Source of the DNA: Parietaria judaica
Taxonomy: Eukaryota > Streptophyta > Magnoliopsida > Rosales > Urticaceae
Length of the DNA: 64,000 nucleotides
Assembly: GCA_954871525.1 (NCBI GenBank)
Contig: OX940870.1
Span: 15,655,501-15,719,500 of the forward strand
Direction: 5' to 3'
Position numbers and translations under genes: made by a program
In this document: positions 24,810 to 37,866 of the stretch, in pieces
Numbering within the stretch: position 1 is the stretch's first letter
Layout of the letters: every line of letters begins with the position of its first letter
Notes under the pieces: generated by a model
What the model was told of the DNA's origin: nothing
The model's database searches: none
Seen by the model: only the letters and a program-made list of their open reading frames with translations

Positions 24810-27020
24810 TGTTGGACATATTTGATAAATGCCCTACATTTAGATGTTAATACTGATTGTATAAGATCCTGGTCATTTGTATTTAAAATGAGTAAGTCTT
24901 ATTAATGTAATCTTATATAGTTATCTACTCGATTATATCAATAAATTGAATGTTTGATCCGTAGTTTTTCACCTTTGCATTTGTGTTCTGTTATCACACT
25001 AGTGTATGGGAGGAGGTTTTACAAGCATAAATAAAGAACTAAAATTTATCCATAGTCTAGATTGGATAGTGGGAATTTCTAATCGAGAACGACTATTGAT
25101 GGATTCAATACCAGATTTATGTGGTGATCTATTGGATCATAGTGTTGTCCAACACTGTTGGGTTCATTAGGTATGAAGTTTCTTCGTACTAAACGAACTA
25201 GACTTATATAAAAAATCATCACATAAGTCTGTCACTGATGAAAATATGATAAAGTCATAATGATGATTAGATGAAATCGATTGATTTCCTGAGCATCATG
25301 AACTCGTACGGTTGAATTTACATAGTATTTTATTTAATGGTTAAAGTCTACGAATGTATACCCAATGCCATCATTTTGGGATTAGACGATTGAGCGGTAC
25401 AAGTTGCATGAGTGCGGATAATAAGTTTATGATTTCCTTATTATTATATGTGCGAATAAAATAAGTACCCAGATCATCGGATTCATCACCCGTTTGAAAT
25501 AATCATATATTAAGGTAGTGTCGTCAAAAGAGCTAAAAAAAAACTTTTACCATTTTGATGAAAATCACAATAATACGAAAACTTGGATTCTCATAATCAG
25601 ATTCTATTAATGGACACTTGTGGTAAGAAAGATATAATCAATACTTACTAAAGCTTTCAACTTCGAGCTATAGTGAAATATAATCGAAGTTGGTGAAAGT
25701 TCTTCACTTACGCTGTATCTTACGTACGAATGTCAACTTATCCCCTTTCTAGCTCTAAAAGAATGACATCGCATATATTCTGTTAATTAAACTAGAATAG
25801 ATCCAATCAGAATTGATTAGTGATTGTTGTCGCGAAATGTCTGATTACCGTAGTGTGGAAAAAGTATTACAGTTTTTTTTATATAAAACAATGAAAAAGA
25901 TGATTGAATTTTTTTTCTTGGACACCCCTAGGGTTGTGCGAAATTAAATTCTGATAAATTTATTTTTTTGAATTGTTTAATTCTGATACACGGTTTGAGA
26001 TTTATGGCCATAACAAATTTTGGCTGAAGTTTAAATTGTCACTGTTACTTAAAGAGAAAATTAAAGGAAATTAAATATTGATATTAATTCGTACAATATT
26101 TAATAAAGATAATTATTAATATAATTTTAATTATTATATTGGGTTATTAATATTTGTTATGAATAATTAAATAGATATATAATAATATTATTGAAAAATA
26201 ATATTTGAAATTATTTTTAATAATAATGGCGATTTGAACTTTTGAAAATAATGTGATATTAAGATTTCTAAATTTTCTGTGATATTTTTAAAAAAATATT
26301 TAATCTTGGATTTTGTTTTATTTGATTTAATTAGTTAAATCAAATTATTTTACAAAGATTTAAATTTTTGAGTGAATATCCTAAAGTGGTTGAGGAAATC
26401 TCTTTAAGTGGTTGGAGGATTTTCTCTAAAGTGATTCGGCCAATTTCCTACAAATAGGAGAGCCTAGACACCACAAAACACACTCATCCTCTCTAGAGAA
26501 AAATCGCTCTCTTTCTCTCCCTCAGTTTTCTATAAACAGCAAGGCCCATAAACCACAAAACACACTCATCCTCTCCAGCTTTCTAAAATTTCCTGGGGAG
26601 AATTCTTCCTTGGGCTTTACTTTTAGGGATTAGTGATTATTAAATAGGAGTCTACACATCGTGGCGATCAAGTTCCCGAGAACACATGAGAAAACAATTG
26701 GGATCTATTTTCTTCATAGAAATCGCACAGAGCAGAGAGGCGCAATTCTTGTAGATCAAAGTCATAGTGCATAGACAGAATCGTCAAACTGGTACGCGTT
26801 TATATGGTTATTGATTTCAATATTATTTATTATTACTCGTGGCTCAAATAAAATCAATTTTTAAAGTGTTGAAAATTGTTAGAAAATTATTTAATCACGA
26901 TCAGGCACAATATGATTTTTTTATGTTATGTACACCGGATGGGGTAATGAGGATTATTGGTATGTAACTCTAATCTGTAAGTCGTGGCTGCGGATCTATA
27001 CCCAAATCGGTCACCGCCGA
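24810..27020 (+). mobile_element. LTR, family B, plus orientation
   Basis: Starts TGTTGGACATATTTG. It resembles, in inverted orientation, the copy at 45149-47248 and the block at 1-2600. It contains a weak TATA-like CCTACAAATAGGAG (about 26448) upstream of a CT-rich leader, as in LTR promoters. The right end is uncertain: near 27020 the sequence passes into an inverted, partial copy of itself. No coding content. Confidence 0.6.
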
Positions 27021-27029
27021 CTCGTAAGA

Positions 27030-27510
27030 AACTGTAATCATTCATTAAGTCACACCGTTTGACCTTTAAAATTTTTTCTTGACTAGAGTCCCATACCAAT
27101 AACCCTGTCAAACCATCTGTTTAAAAATCAATTTACAATTAATTTTCCCGATCGTGATGAATTAATTATTTTAATATATTTAACCCGTTCTTGATTTTAA
27201 TTCCGATCCATGAGTATTAATAAATAATCTTAATCAATAATCTCAAAAATGTATACCTTTTTCCCGAAGTTTCTAACACGGATCTTAAATCTTTGAGAAG
27301 CTGTCTGACTCTGTTCTTCAAGTCTTGCTGTGATTTCTGTATTCTTCTAGAAGTCTTCCGATGTATTCTCCAGGACTACGTCGCCAGGAGATGTGGGCTC
27401 CCACTGGATCAAACCCTATGCCTTAAATCGAAATATCCCTATGAGAAGCCCAGAGAATTTTAGAGAATTTCAGAGAGAGAGAGATAATTTGATTTATCTG
27501 AAGAGAGAAT
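27030..27510 (-). mobile_element. LTR family B, 3' part, minus orientation
   Basis: This piece is an inverted counterpart of 26450-27000 (for example TTATTTATTAATACTCATGG against ATTATTTATTATTACTCGTGG). It ends at 27510 in AGAAT, where a family A element enters. The same LTR resumes at 45149 after the second AGAAT, so the two halves once joined across what is now 17.6 kb. Confidence 0.65.
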
Positions 27511-28710
27511 TGTTGAAAATTTGATCTAGCTCCGATGCCATTTGTTTTTAAATTGGATCTGCTAATATGTCAATTTTCCTTGAAAAAATAACGAAATAAC
27601 TTCGATTGTAAATTCATTAAAAATTACGTTTAACGTCCCGTCCAAATTACCTCGAATATTCCGATCTCATCAGTCCGTCCGGGTAACATTTAAAAATAAT
27701 TTTAAGTCGGATAGTTACTCCGTAACAACGCACTAACATAGAGTAATTTGGATAAAGTGATCGGATAAATAATTAGCAATTTAATTATCATAATTAGTTT
27801 CATAACTACATTATTAAATCTAATGTCAAAGGAAAATAAATACAATAAAAAGAATTTTGCATTTATTGACCCAATGCATAAGGCCTTACCTCATTGACAA
27901 CTTTCGGCTGCGCTTTCTGACTTTGGCAGTGCTCCGCCGGTGCTAGGGAAACTCCCGTGATCTTCCGGGATATTCTCCTAGAATCCTCGTACCGAAGCGT
28001 GGGCTTCGATGACAGGACTCTGACAAATATTTAACTGATGGTATGGTTCTTTTGAAGCTACCGGAGAGAAGATCTCAAAAAGCCGAACCGGGGGGGGGAG
28101 AATAGTCAATTTTTGCATCCCCTAATAAGAGGCCACGAAATTTTGAGCTCTGAAGGTGTGAAGAAAAGTGTGAAATGAGCTCCCTATTCTAACCACCTGA
28201 GAGAAATTCCCTCCATCAGAATCATCTTATTCGTCGAAAACCAATGGCTCAGATTAATCCATGGAATTATTTCGAAATTAAATAATAAATAAATCTAATC
28301 CAAAATTAAATCTAGATTGATCCAATGGATTATATTGATTGAAAGAAATTCTCAACCACCATACTTGGTCACCAAGTTTATTATTATTTATCAATTTCAA
28401 AATCCCCTTTTAAATAAATAAAATATTAATTTTCAATTCAACGGTTAAGATTAAGTCTTAGACCGATTCAACGGATTAAATTAATTAGGGAAAATTCAAA
28501 TACCAGGACTTGGTAAACAAGTCTCAAATTCGAAATCCCCTTTTTATTTATCTGATAAATTAATTCCTAATCCAACGACTAAGATTAAATATAGACTGAT
28601 CCAATGGATTAAATTAATTTCAGGGTTCTTATCTCAAGTACCTAAACAGTAGGTACTTATCCTGCAATTCTGCAATATTGCATAACCAATTGGGTGAATT
28701 GCAAGAATGA
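27511..28710 (-). mobile_element. Family A LTR, 3' half, minus orientation
   Basis: Begins TGTTGAAAATTTG directly after the duplicated AGAAT. It then matches the reverse complement of family A: the GTTACCCGGACGG end near 27680, the CCCAATGCATAAGGCC leader, and the stretch around the phrase CTTCCGGGATATTCTCC near 27961. It stops near 28710, where the MULE island starts. The 5' half is at about 43740-45143. Its first 170 bp are longer than in other copies and include GCTCCGATGCCATTTG, a primer-site-like phrase, so a small extra insertion is possible. Confidence 0.75.
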
Positions 28711-29895
28711 CCTTATTTGGGATTTGATAGAGGTTTATACCCTCGGCACTGTTCACTTTGTCAATGCATACCCTTCATTAAACGAAGTGAGCCCGCAAGT
28801 GAGGTTAAAGTAAATTTCACTCACCTCCTATTTTATTGTATCTTTTTCTCGTTTATCTTTTTCTCTCCTCTTATTTTTTTATATTTTTTGCGCGCTTTTA
28901 TTCCTCTCTCCTCTTATTATATTAATATTTCTTCGTGCAAACTTTCTCTCTCTACTTTTTTTATTATTAATTTTCCCACGCTATTCTTGCATTCGCCTTC
29001 TTCTCCGACTGACCAGTAGTAGAAGCTCTAAGCTCCTCTTCTCTCTTCGACGATTCGCCATTTTTTTTCTTTATCTCCTACGCTGCCCACTCAACGTTCG
29101 GCTCCCATTATTTTGCATCACGTAGCATCAACTTTCACGTCGAACGGTTCGTTGAAACTTGAAACTTTCACATTTATTATTATTCTTTGGGTAAACATGC
29201 TATAGCGGTACATCTTGTGTATTAGCGGTAAATTATACTTCCAGAACTTTAGCTCAATACTACACTATATTGTTTCAATATAATAGCTACAAGACATTAT
29301 TATAATGTAGCGGTATGACGTATCGTGATAATAAATACTGTAGCGGTATCTTACAACGTTACGGTAGTACGGAATTTAGTATCAATATCAGACAATATTG
29401 TTTCATTATACCGCTATATTGTGTATAACTTAGCAGTATTATGTACCTTCATACTAATTATTATAGCGGTATCGTATAATGTTATGGTATTTGAATTCCA
29501 GGTTTGATTCCTTTCCGTTTTCTTGATGTCTCCGCACTTGGTGAGCGTCAGTTGTGGAGGAAGGTGGATATATGATTCTTATATGTGGCGGTGGGTTGGA
29601 CACCGAGACACGGGAACTTGTATTCAGGTTGAAACGTCTGCATTGAATGGATATGCTGATTTGAAAGAGCTTCTGTACGTTCGTTGCAACATTTCAAGGC
29701 AACATAATTTGAAGGTAACTTATAAACCTTTTTACAGTAGCCAACCGCTAGCCCTTGGAAACGATACAGACCTGACAGCGTATCTATGGGACGCCGCTGG
29801 GTCGGCGTGGTTGGATCAATTATACACCGGTCTACAGGAAAATGAAGGTCATGAAGCGGAAAGAGAATGGGTCGTTCATTTCAGCGCGCCTGTTG

Positions 29896-30140
29896 ATATG
29901 CAAGAAGATCGCCCGACCGATATGCAAGAAGATCACCCGACCGACATTTAAGAAGATCGCCCGACCGATGTATAAGAAGATTGTCCGACCGATATGCAAG
30001 AAGTTCGCCCACCCGATGTGCAAGAAGAACGCCCGTTTGATGTGCAAGAAGATCGCCCGACCGATGTGCAAGAAGATCGCCCGTTTGATGTGCCAAATTA
30101 TCATCCCACGGATACGCCAGAAGATCGCACGACGGATATG
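29896..30140 (+). repeat. 24-bp tandem repeat inside the transposase
   Basis: About ten copies of a 24-bp unit encoding variants of DRPTDMQE. The unit length keeps the frame. Two copies carry TAA where the others have CAA or CAG, making the two early stops. The antisense reading frames over it are by-products of the repeat. Confidence 0.9.
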
Positions 30141-31164
30141 CCGGACGCTAACTGTAATGATGACGATGTGATATTGTCACAATTCATAGGGATGTCGAAT
30201 TATTTTTTGGCACCAAATTCGTGTGGTCCGAGCATTGATGTAGGACAACTTCCGGCAGTTGGTTTTCGTGACGGTATGAATCTCGAACTTGGTCAGGAGT
30301 TTTCATCAAAGTTGGAATTGAAAAGATTTCTGGCCGAGGGTGCTTTTAAGGGATCCTTCGAGATGAGGTCAATTAAGTCTACAACAAGATTATACTCAGT
30401 CAGATGCCTAAATCGGAAATGCAGGTGGAGGATACGTGCAGCGCAGATTAGGAACTGTAACACGTTCACCGTAGGGAGATATGAAAACACCCACACTTGT
30501 TCTGTTGCCGGTCGAAAAGATGGCCATCGACAGGCCACTTCGTCGTATCTCGCTATCATGATCTCTAATACATTCCATGGTTTGAAACTACTTCCATGCA
30601 CGAAAAATGATTCAGGAGACTCTTTTAAATAGCGGTATCAATGTCGGTTCCTGGAAGGCTTTGCGTGCGAGGTGTACCGCCATTGACAGGATGAAAGGTA
30701 CACCGGCTCAGAATTATGAGTTTTTACCGGATTATTTTTATATGGTTGAAAAAGAGAACCCGGGTTCCCGTACCGCCATTAAGACTACCGCGGAAGGCTG
30801 TTTTTTGTACTATTTCATGGCATTATACGCGTCGATTATAGGATTCAAAAGTTTGAGGAAGGTGATTTGTCTCGGCGCATGTCACTTGTATAGCAAGTAC
30901 GCAGATGTGTTACTCGTAGCCACCGCTATGGATGGCGATGGCCATATTTATCCTCTTGCTTTCGGTATTACAGACGCGGAGAACCATTTAGCGTTGGTAT
31001 GGTTTTTAGAACGGCTCAAAGAATCAATCCCGGATGAGGAAGACTTGGTGTTCATATCAGATAGAGGGGGATCAATCATTCACGGTATCCGTACAATGTA
31101 TCCGAAAGAACATCATGGATATTGTAATTATCACATCAGTTGCAACTTGTGGAAGTCTGGGAAT

Positions 31165-31312
31165 TAGGAGGAGGAGGAGGAGGAGGAGGAGAAGAAGAAG
31201 AAGAAGAAATCAACGGATCCCGATCCTGATGAAGAAACCGCCGGCGTATCAAGTGATCCAAATCGCGATGAAGAAACCGCCGGCGTATCAACGGATCCCG
31301 ATCCAGACAAAA
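31165..31312 (+). repeat. (GAG)n/(AAG)n run and DEETAGVS repeat in the transposase
   Basis: Seven GAG and about five AAG codons follow a TAG stop. Two copies of a unit coding DEETAGVS(S/T)DP then follow (about 31228 and 31268), all in the same frame as the flanking transposase. This acidic/basic linker is not part of the usual MULE fold. Confidence 0.8.
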
Positions 31313-32153
31313 ATAACTTGAAATTTAAAAGAGGGCTAATGTACCATTATTGGGATATGGTACGATCATATAAAGAGGAGGACTTTGAGAAAAGATGGGA
31401 TGTCTTCAAGATTAAGTATCCACTTGCTACGTAATATCTCGTTCAACAAGTTGGGAGAAAATCCAATTGGGCAAGAGCATACTTCAGGGGGAAAATGTAT
31501 AACATACTTACTTCAAACAACGTTGAATGCATCAATAGTGTGCTGAAAGTAGCTACATGTTACCCTATTGTTGCTCTTTTAAATGAATGACTTGGGAAGG
31601 TATCTGAGTATATAAGTAGATACAATGACGCGATCACTAAATGTATTATCTAGTCGTCCTCTCCAGTCACTCCATAGATAAGAGCAAAGATAAAAAATAA
31701 CGAGGTCAAATGTAAGACGATGACGGCAGATAACATAAAAGATGACAAGTGGGAAGTGACGACGAGTGGAACAAAATTGGTAAGCCACCCCAAAGAGGTT
31801 GTGGTGATCGGTAAAAGAACGTGCACGTGCTTACGTTGGAAAACTACAGAATACCCATGTGCGTATGCCATCTTGGCACTCTCCGCTGATGGGTTAAATC
31901 TTGAGAGTTTCTGTGGGAAATTCTTGAGTTTGGACAACTGGTCTAAAGCGCATTCTATCGCCGTAAAACCTATAGCGCTACGTGAGGATTGTGAAGTACC
32001 TTCTCACGTCCGCCAAGTCTTTGGGAAGATTAGACTGCCGGATGTAGAACCCTGCAAAAAAGGACGAAAGAGGACAAGAAGATTCCTATCATTTGGGGAG
32101 AACGGAAGGAAGTAAACGAGGTTCTGTAGAAAATGCTTGTGCGACGGGCATTA

Positions 32154-34125
32154 TGTTGGACATATGTGTCCTTAAACAAGATATTTTATCCATTTGTAAA
32201 AGATTATGACAAGTCGTTGAATAAAGATGATGCTTATTATGATAATCTTATTATAGTTTCTGGTAGAGTAAAATAGAATGTTTGATTCCTTAGTTCATGA
32301 AGGATGCAATTATGTTATTATTATCACAACAGAGTCAATGTGAGGAAGAATTAATAATCATAATAAATGAACTTAAAATGTCCGTGACCTGATCAACTGG
32401 GTGGGAGCCCATTAATCGTATAAGGTAATTAATGTGACTAAGTGATAATCCTATTCTGGATTTTGTGTGTGTCACACTCACTACAAGTGCATTAAGCATG
32501 AAGTGTCTTCATACTGGACTGGACCTGACTTAAACTCCGGAAGTTATCATATAAGACCGTCACTGATAACTTGGAGTTGAGTCACTAGTAGATGATCAAA
32601 TGGATATTCGATCTAATTCCTGAGTGATCTTGAGTCCAAGCTGCTGGCTTGATTGTTCTTTGATTTAACCGTGAAAGAATACGAAATATTACCGCTGTTC
32701 CCAACACTATTATTTTGGGAACATGATAGTCAGCAGTAAGGGTAGCTTGGTCATAGACATGGGCATCACACAGCTCTCTTCAGAGTGATGATGATTCCCT
32801 TGATTGTCAGTGGTGAGAAGTGAGAGATACCCATGCGCAACTTATGAATCGAAAACCATAAGTGGGTTACTCATAATATTACTGACTGGGTCAAGGATGA
32901 AAATGCAATGAGGGGCATAACGGTAGAAACCGTCTGCTCGTGTGTGGATCATCAAGTGAAAGAGAATAACCCGAATTCGATTGTATAAATGGACACCGAG
33001 CTGATATAAAAGGAATAATATATACCGTATCACTAAAGAGTGCAGCCTCGGGTCTATAGTGGAATCACTTCGAGGTTTGACGAACAACTAGCAGTTCGTT
33101 AGAGCTTAAGTGATACGGGTCCATGGTCCCCAGGATAGCTCCGTAACGAATGATACGTACGTGATTAAAATGCATTCTGGATAATGTTTAATAATTTGGC
33201 TTGACTTGTAAAACTGAAAGGTCTGTGGCAGACATCAGATAGTTTTATCGTTAGCGAGGCAAAAGTACCATATTTTGGTACACGAAATTATCTGATAAAA
33301 TAAAGTTAGAATTTATATTTTCTATCAACACTGTTTTGTTAGAAATTAAATTCTAAGAAACTTTGCTTTTTGAACCAAGTCCTTTCGACTTACGGTTAGT
33401 GATTTATGGATTTTCTAAGTTTATGATCGGTTCGATAAACATTGAAATTAAATCACATGTCACGAATTTAAATGATGGTGTGGCACTATGACATTTTAAT
33501 GTGTGATATTGAGATCAGGAAATATTAATATAATTTCATTATTTGGATTTAATTATTAATATCTTATTAATAATTAATTAATAATTAATAGATTTATGTT
33601 AATAAATATATATTTATATGTGTAAATTCGAATTAGGGTTTGATATATTCATATGTGTAAATTCGAATTAGGGTTTGATATATGAAACCCTAGCTAAATT
33701 CGAATGGTATGATTTGGTATTTCCATATTTGCGGCATAAGTACCAAATGTTTTGGTATTTTAGCAAATCCCTAAAATCAATATTATCCGTTGGATCGGTT
33801 ATGATTTAATATCAACCGTTGGATTAGGATATTGATAAATTCGAAATTAATAACTTGGTGACCAAGTTTCATTTTTTCGAATTTGATTAATTAATTGTAT
33901 CCGTTAGATCGGTGTAAGATTTAATCTTTACCGTCGGATTGAAAAATTAATTAATTATATATATCTATATATATATTCGAATTATAGTTTAAGGATAAAT
34001 TCGAAATTGTTTTTTAATAAATCTTTTTATATTTGATTTTTTATCCTAAACTAATTTGATCCATTAGATCGGTTTAAAGATTTATCTCAATCGTTGGATC
34101 TAGATAATGATAAATCGAATTTTAT

Positions 34126-34156
<31 letters not shown>

Positions 34157-34941
34157 GATAATTCGAATTTTATACTGATAAGAAGATAAGATTGGATTTT
34201 TGATTTATCCAAATCTTTCTTATTTAATTACATCCCTAATTAATTATATCCATTGGATTTAGATGAGATTAAATCTGGACCATTGGATTAAGATAATTAA
34301 TTATGTTTAATTAATAGAATTCGAAATTAGGGAGGGAAATTCTCCAATTCGGTTACGGTTTGCACCTATAAATAGGAGGCTCATTCTACACATTTTTCAC
34401 ACCTTTCCCCAGAGAAAAATTCGAACTCTCCCTCTTCCTCAGGGTCTGCGAATTTTCTCTCTGATCTCTTTCTTCTGGTTCGGCTTAGGAGACTATTTCT
34501 CTGGAAGCTTAAAAAGAACCATCAGTTAAGATTTTGCGACGGATTCTTGCCGGCGAAGCCCACGCTTCGGTACGAGAATTCCAGGAGAATATCCCGGAAG
34601 ATCACGGGAGTTTCCCTCAGCACCGGCGGAGCCCTGCCCGATTCAGAACGCGCAGCCGGAAGTTGTCATAAGGGGTACGGCCTTATGCATTGGGTTAATA
34701 AATGCAAACATTTATTGCTTTCTATTTATTTCCTATTATGACTAGTTTATTAATAATGATTTATGAATATTAAATTACGTAATATTCATCAGATCTTGGG
34801 ATATGGTCATTATCCGATATTTGGACCGTTGTACGGATAACAAGTTTTTCCGCTTTAAAATAATTTTTTAAATGTTACCCGGACGGTTCGGAGGTATAAC
34901 TCGTGATAATTTATTCGGAATCTGAGACGTGATTCCCAACA
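32154..34941 (+). mobile_element. Solo LTR, family A, plus orientation
   Basis: A complete 2788-bp LTR from TGTTGGACATATGTG to GATTCCCAACA with flanking 5-mers CATTA (32149-32153) and CATAA (34942-34946). It is nearly identical to the copy at 3297-8022 and interrupts the MULE island just after the transposase. It holds an LTR TATA box (CCTATAAATAGGAGG, about 34367) and a TA run (about 34133-34157). The reading frames at 32842 and 34547 lie in LTR sequence and are not genes. Confidence 0.9.
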
Positions 34942-35059
34942 CATAATGCTTCAACATGTACTATGTAAACTCCCTCTTTGTGTGTATGAACCAGGACTAT
35001 GCATTAAGTTCGTTTGTTGATGTACAAAAATATGTGAACCTCATCTTCCTTATTTTTTT

Positions 35060-35233
35060 TTAATAACTAAGGATTCCTAGAACAGCGGTATGATAATAGC
35101 TATAGAAATTTTGGACCATGGGAAGTTCCGGATTTCCAAACTTATCTTGAATGGTTTCCGAAGGAAGCATTTTGCAAGAACTTATAACGGTATGCATTGC
35201 ATCCTTTAATCCTGAAGAAATCTCCACAATAAT
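35060..35233 (-). pseudogene. Possible captured terminal exon, unknown product
   Basis: On the minus strand an acceptor TTTGCAG (35240-35234) opens a frame that reads IIVEISSGLKDAMHTVISS and runs to a stop at 35060. It looks like a last exon of about 57 codons, with protein-like composition. I do not recognise the family, and no upstream exon is seen. It may be a host-gene fragment carried by the MULE island, or chance. Confidence 0.3.
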
Positions 35234-35699
35234 CTGCAAAAAAACGAGAAACAATATGGGATCGTATGAGAATACTGATAAGAAGCGTAAAATGAATGAA
35301 AATAATTATAATGCTTGTGAATTGTATAATTTGACACCTGTTTTATGCGTTTATTGTAAGTAGGTGGTTATAATAAGTTGGTGGTTCGACTTTATTCACT
35401 GACATGTATTATTAAATTGGTGGTATTAATTACCGACTCGTCTTCCCCGATTGGTATTAATTTGTTGGTTTCGTATGGGTTGACGGTTTGACTTTCCTGC
35501 ATGCTTTAATATTTGTTTAAATATTTGTTTTACCGCTACTTGTATAGACAAATACCTCTAGTGGGAGTACTATATTTGGTAGCAGCGGAGAGCATAAATT
35601 ATACATGATTTCAAATGTTTTCGGATAAGTCGTTAGAGTCGTATAGTGCCTTTATTGCATGAACATCATATTAAATACTCGTTCTCCCACCAAACATGT

Positions 35700-37180
35700 T
35701 TAAACAATCACTCTTTCCCCAAGCGTCTATATAAAGAACAATCCCTTACAGTAAAGTTGACATAAATAATTAAATATATCCTAGCGTTCTCTCTCCATGA
35801 TAATATTGTATGAATGCACCGCGCAAAGGTTCGTCAGCTAATCCTCAGCAATCTTTTATGCCGCCGTGCATTCATACAATACTTACAAGGAGGAGCAAAC
35901 TTTTCTTTTAATTTTGCTTCGTTCCTGCAGGGATTCGGGTTTTGAATACATGCACGTCTCTTGTGGGAAATATAGTGTAGCGACAAGAAGATGAAGATGC
36001 AAGTTCTTGTGGAGGATTTATCTTTTGTTGACTCCAATACATGTATGTTGTATTACCGAATTAAAGGAGTATTACCGCTACTTTGTAGATAATAGAGGTA
36101 GTTCTATGAGTGTCTAGCGGTAGTTATCCTCAGAGACTCATCTTGTACGAAAAACTATCTTAATTCATATGTACTATTGTAATACATTTTTATGTTGAAA
36201 TAAGAACGGGCTAATCGAGTTAAATATGCATTGATTCACATTAAATATGTATGCCTTACAATTAGCGGTATACTAGCACGAATTAATTATTCAAATTAGT
36301 CGAAGATCAATCTCTTACATACCATCTGAATCTTGAATTTTTAAGTAAAATCAAATACCACTACTTCTTACTCTTAGCGGTAGTTCTAGGAGTGTCTAGC
36401 GGCAGCTAAGACAATTAATTAGCGGTATGTGGTTTAGATAGTAAAATTAAGGTTGTCTAAGCATATTTACTAGTGTAATACCTTTTTAAGTTGAAAAACG
36501 CACGAGTTAATCGAGTGAACTATGCATCTCTTCACATACGTGTACGAGTGAAGGAGACTTGTTCTATGATCCAAAAATATTGTTAGTTCTATTGTCATTT
36601 CCATTATCCTCCCATTAACCATCTAGATTACCATTAGTTATTACGGAGAATTTATTTATCCACACTAACGGTTAAATGAAGCAAACTGATGGAAACACAA
36701 ACCTTCCCGCCTATATTGTCATCCCGCTACGTAACCGGTAGGTGTTGGTAAACCACCGCTACTAGAATACGTAGCGGTATACTAACACGAATCAATTACT
36801 CGAATTAGTGGGTGACCAAACACATTAGGTGCCTTTATTGTATGCAGGTGGTATTAACTACTCGTCCAACTCCACCGAGGCGTTTATAAAAAGAGCAATC
36901 CCTAACCCTAAACCATAGAATTATATCCATCATCTCTATTCATGATAATATTTGATGTTCATCTGCTGCTCGTCGACAATCTTTTATACCGCCGTGTATT
37001 CATACAATATTTTCAAGGAGGTGAAGGTTTGCATCCAATATCTTCGCCGTGTAAGCTTTGTTTCCATGATCCTCTTCGCTGTCGGCTTCTTGTTTCTTCG
37101 CCGTCGTGCTTCGACTCTGCAAGCTTCATTTCCGACTATGATGTAACACATAGCGGTATTCTATTATTAGCTCATTAAGG
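35700..37180 (+). repeat. Duplicated promoter-and-leader segment in the MULE island
   Basis: Two related stretches about 1.15 kb apart (about 35720-35900 and 36870-37030). Each has a TATA-like start (TATATAAAGAACAATCCCT and TTTATAAAAAGAGCAATCCCT), then CATGATAATATT, then a phrase close to CAATCTTTTAT(G/A)CCGCCGTG and ATTCATACAATA. Only the second opens a frame of note (36942-37178, 78 codons, product unknown). TAGCGGTA motifs lie between the two. Confidence 0.55.
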
Positions 37181-37300
37181 GATGTATTTTGGAATGAAGA
37201 ATATATGATTAAGTAACATATAGCGGTAGTCAATATGTACTCGTTTTGTGATGTACTTTGGAATGAAGAATATCTGATTATTTAATATGCTTCGTTTTGT
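37150..37300 (+). repeat. 70-bp tandem repeat carrying TAGCGGTA
   Basis: Two units (from about 37149 and 37219) of a form beginning CATA(TA)GCGGTA and ending GGAATGAAGAATAT(A/C)TGATTA. A third, weaker one follows after 37300. Confidence 0.6.
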
Positions 37301-37866
37301 TTTGTACTTGATTGATATTCCCGTTATTATGTACTGTATAACGGTACTCTCAATATTTACTCTTTTTGTCACATATAGAGGTAGGAATATTATAAGTACC
37401 AAAATGCCCTTTAATCAATATAAATAGAAGAAAACCCTAAAACGAAGCACAATTTGCAATATATACTTTCCTGCTGCCTCCTCTCCTTATCTCTTTCTAC
37501 ATCTTCAATGAACTGCCGAATCTATGAGCACCAAATCCGGTATCGCATTACCAAAGTGTTAGCTAACTCATATCTCTCAGTTAGTGTCTGACGTTTTGGT
37601 GATCCGATATCGGAGAAGGTGCTAGCGGTAATTTATACCGGTGAGCAGGTTTGATTGTCAAATACGATATAATAGTTGTAACATAGCGGTAAATATTTAA
37701 ATACATAGCAGTTTGATTGAAATACATGTCTTCGTTACAAAACACCATACCGCGTACCAGACAAATACTCACTTAAAGAACATCCATAAAACGACAAACA
37801 AAGTTACGAACATTAGCTTTCCCCAACTGATGAAGTCATAGTAGTTTCGACGTTCCAGTATTTGAA

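Larger units (their letters stand above)
29526..32115 (+). pseudogene. MuDR/MULE transposase, decayed
   Basis: Transposase of a Mutator-like element. Order: an N-terminal segment (29526-29890), an acidic 8-residue repeat, the MuDR DNA-binding domain (about 30280-30500; VRCLNRKCRWRIRAAQ, then YENTHTCSV), the MULE core (about 30600-31150; LLVATAMDGDGHIYPLAFGI, then LVFISDRGGSI and EHHGYCNYH), a late SNNVECINSVLK with the likely catalytic Glu (about 31510), and a SWIM-type zinc finger (about 31820-31870). Breaks: TAA stops at 29949 and 29973, one frameshift near 30600, then stops at 31165, 31432, 31588, about 31651 and about 31675. The first catalytic Asp (VDGTHL in relatives) is Gly in CLGACHL, and the SWIM CxH is CAY. 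Not an active enzyme. Confidence 0.9.

Noticed and set aside
29832..30171. Frames on both strands over the 24-bp repeats, or a CRISPR-like array
   Set aside because: The unit is contiguous without spacers and codes in frame with the transposase; the other frames are periodic by-products.
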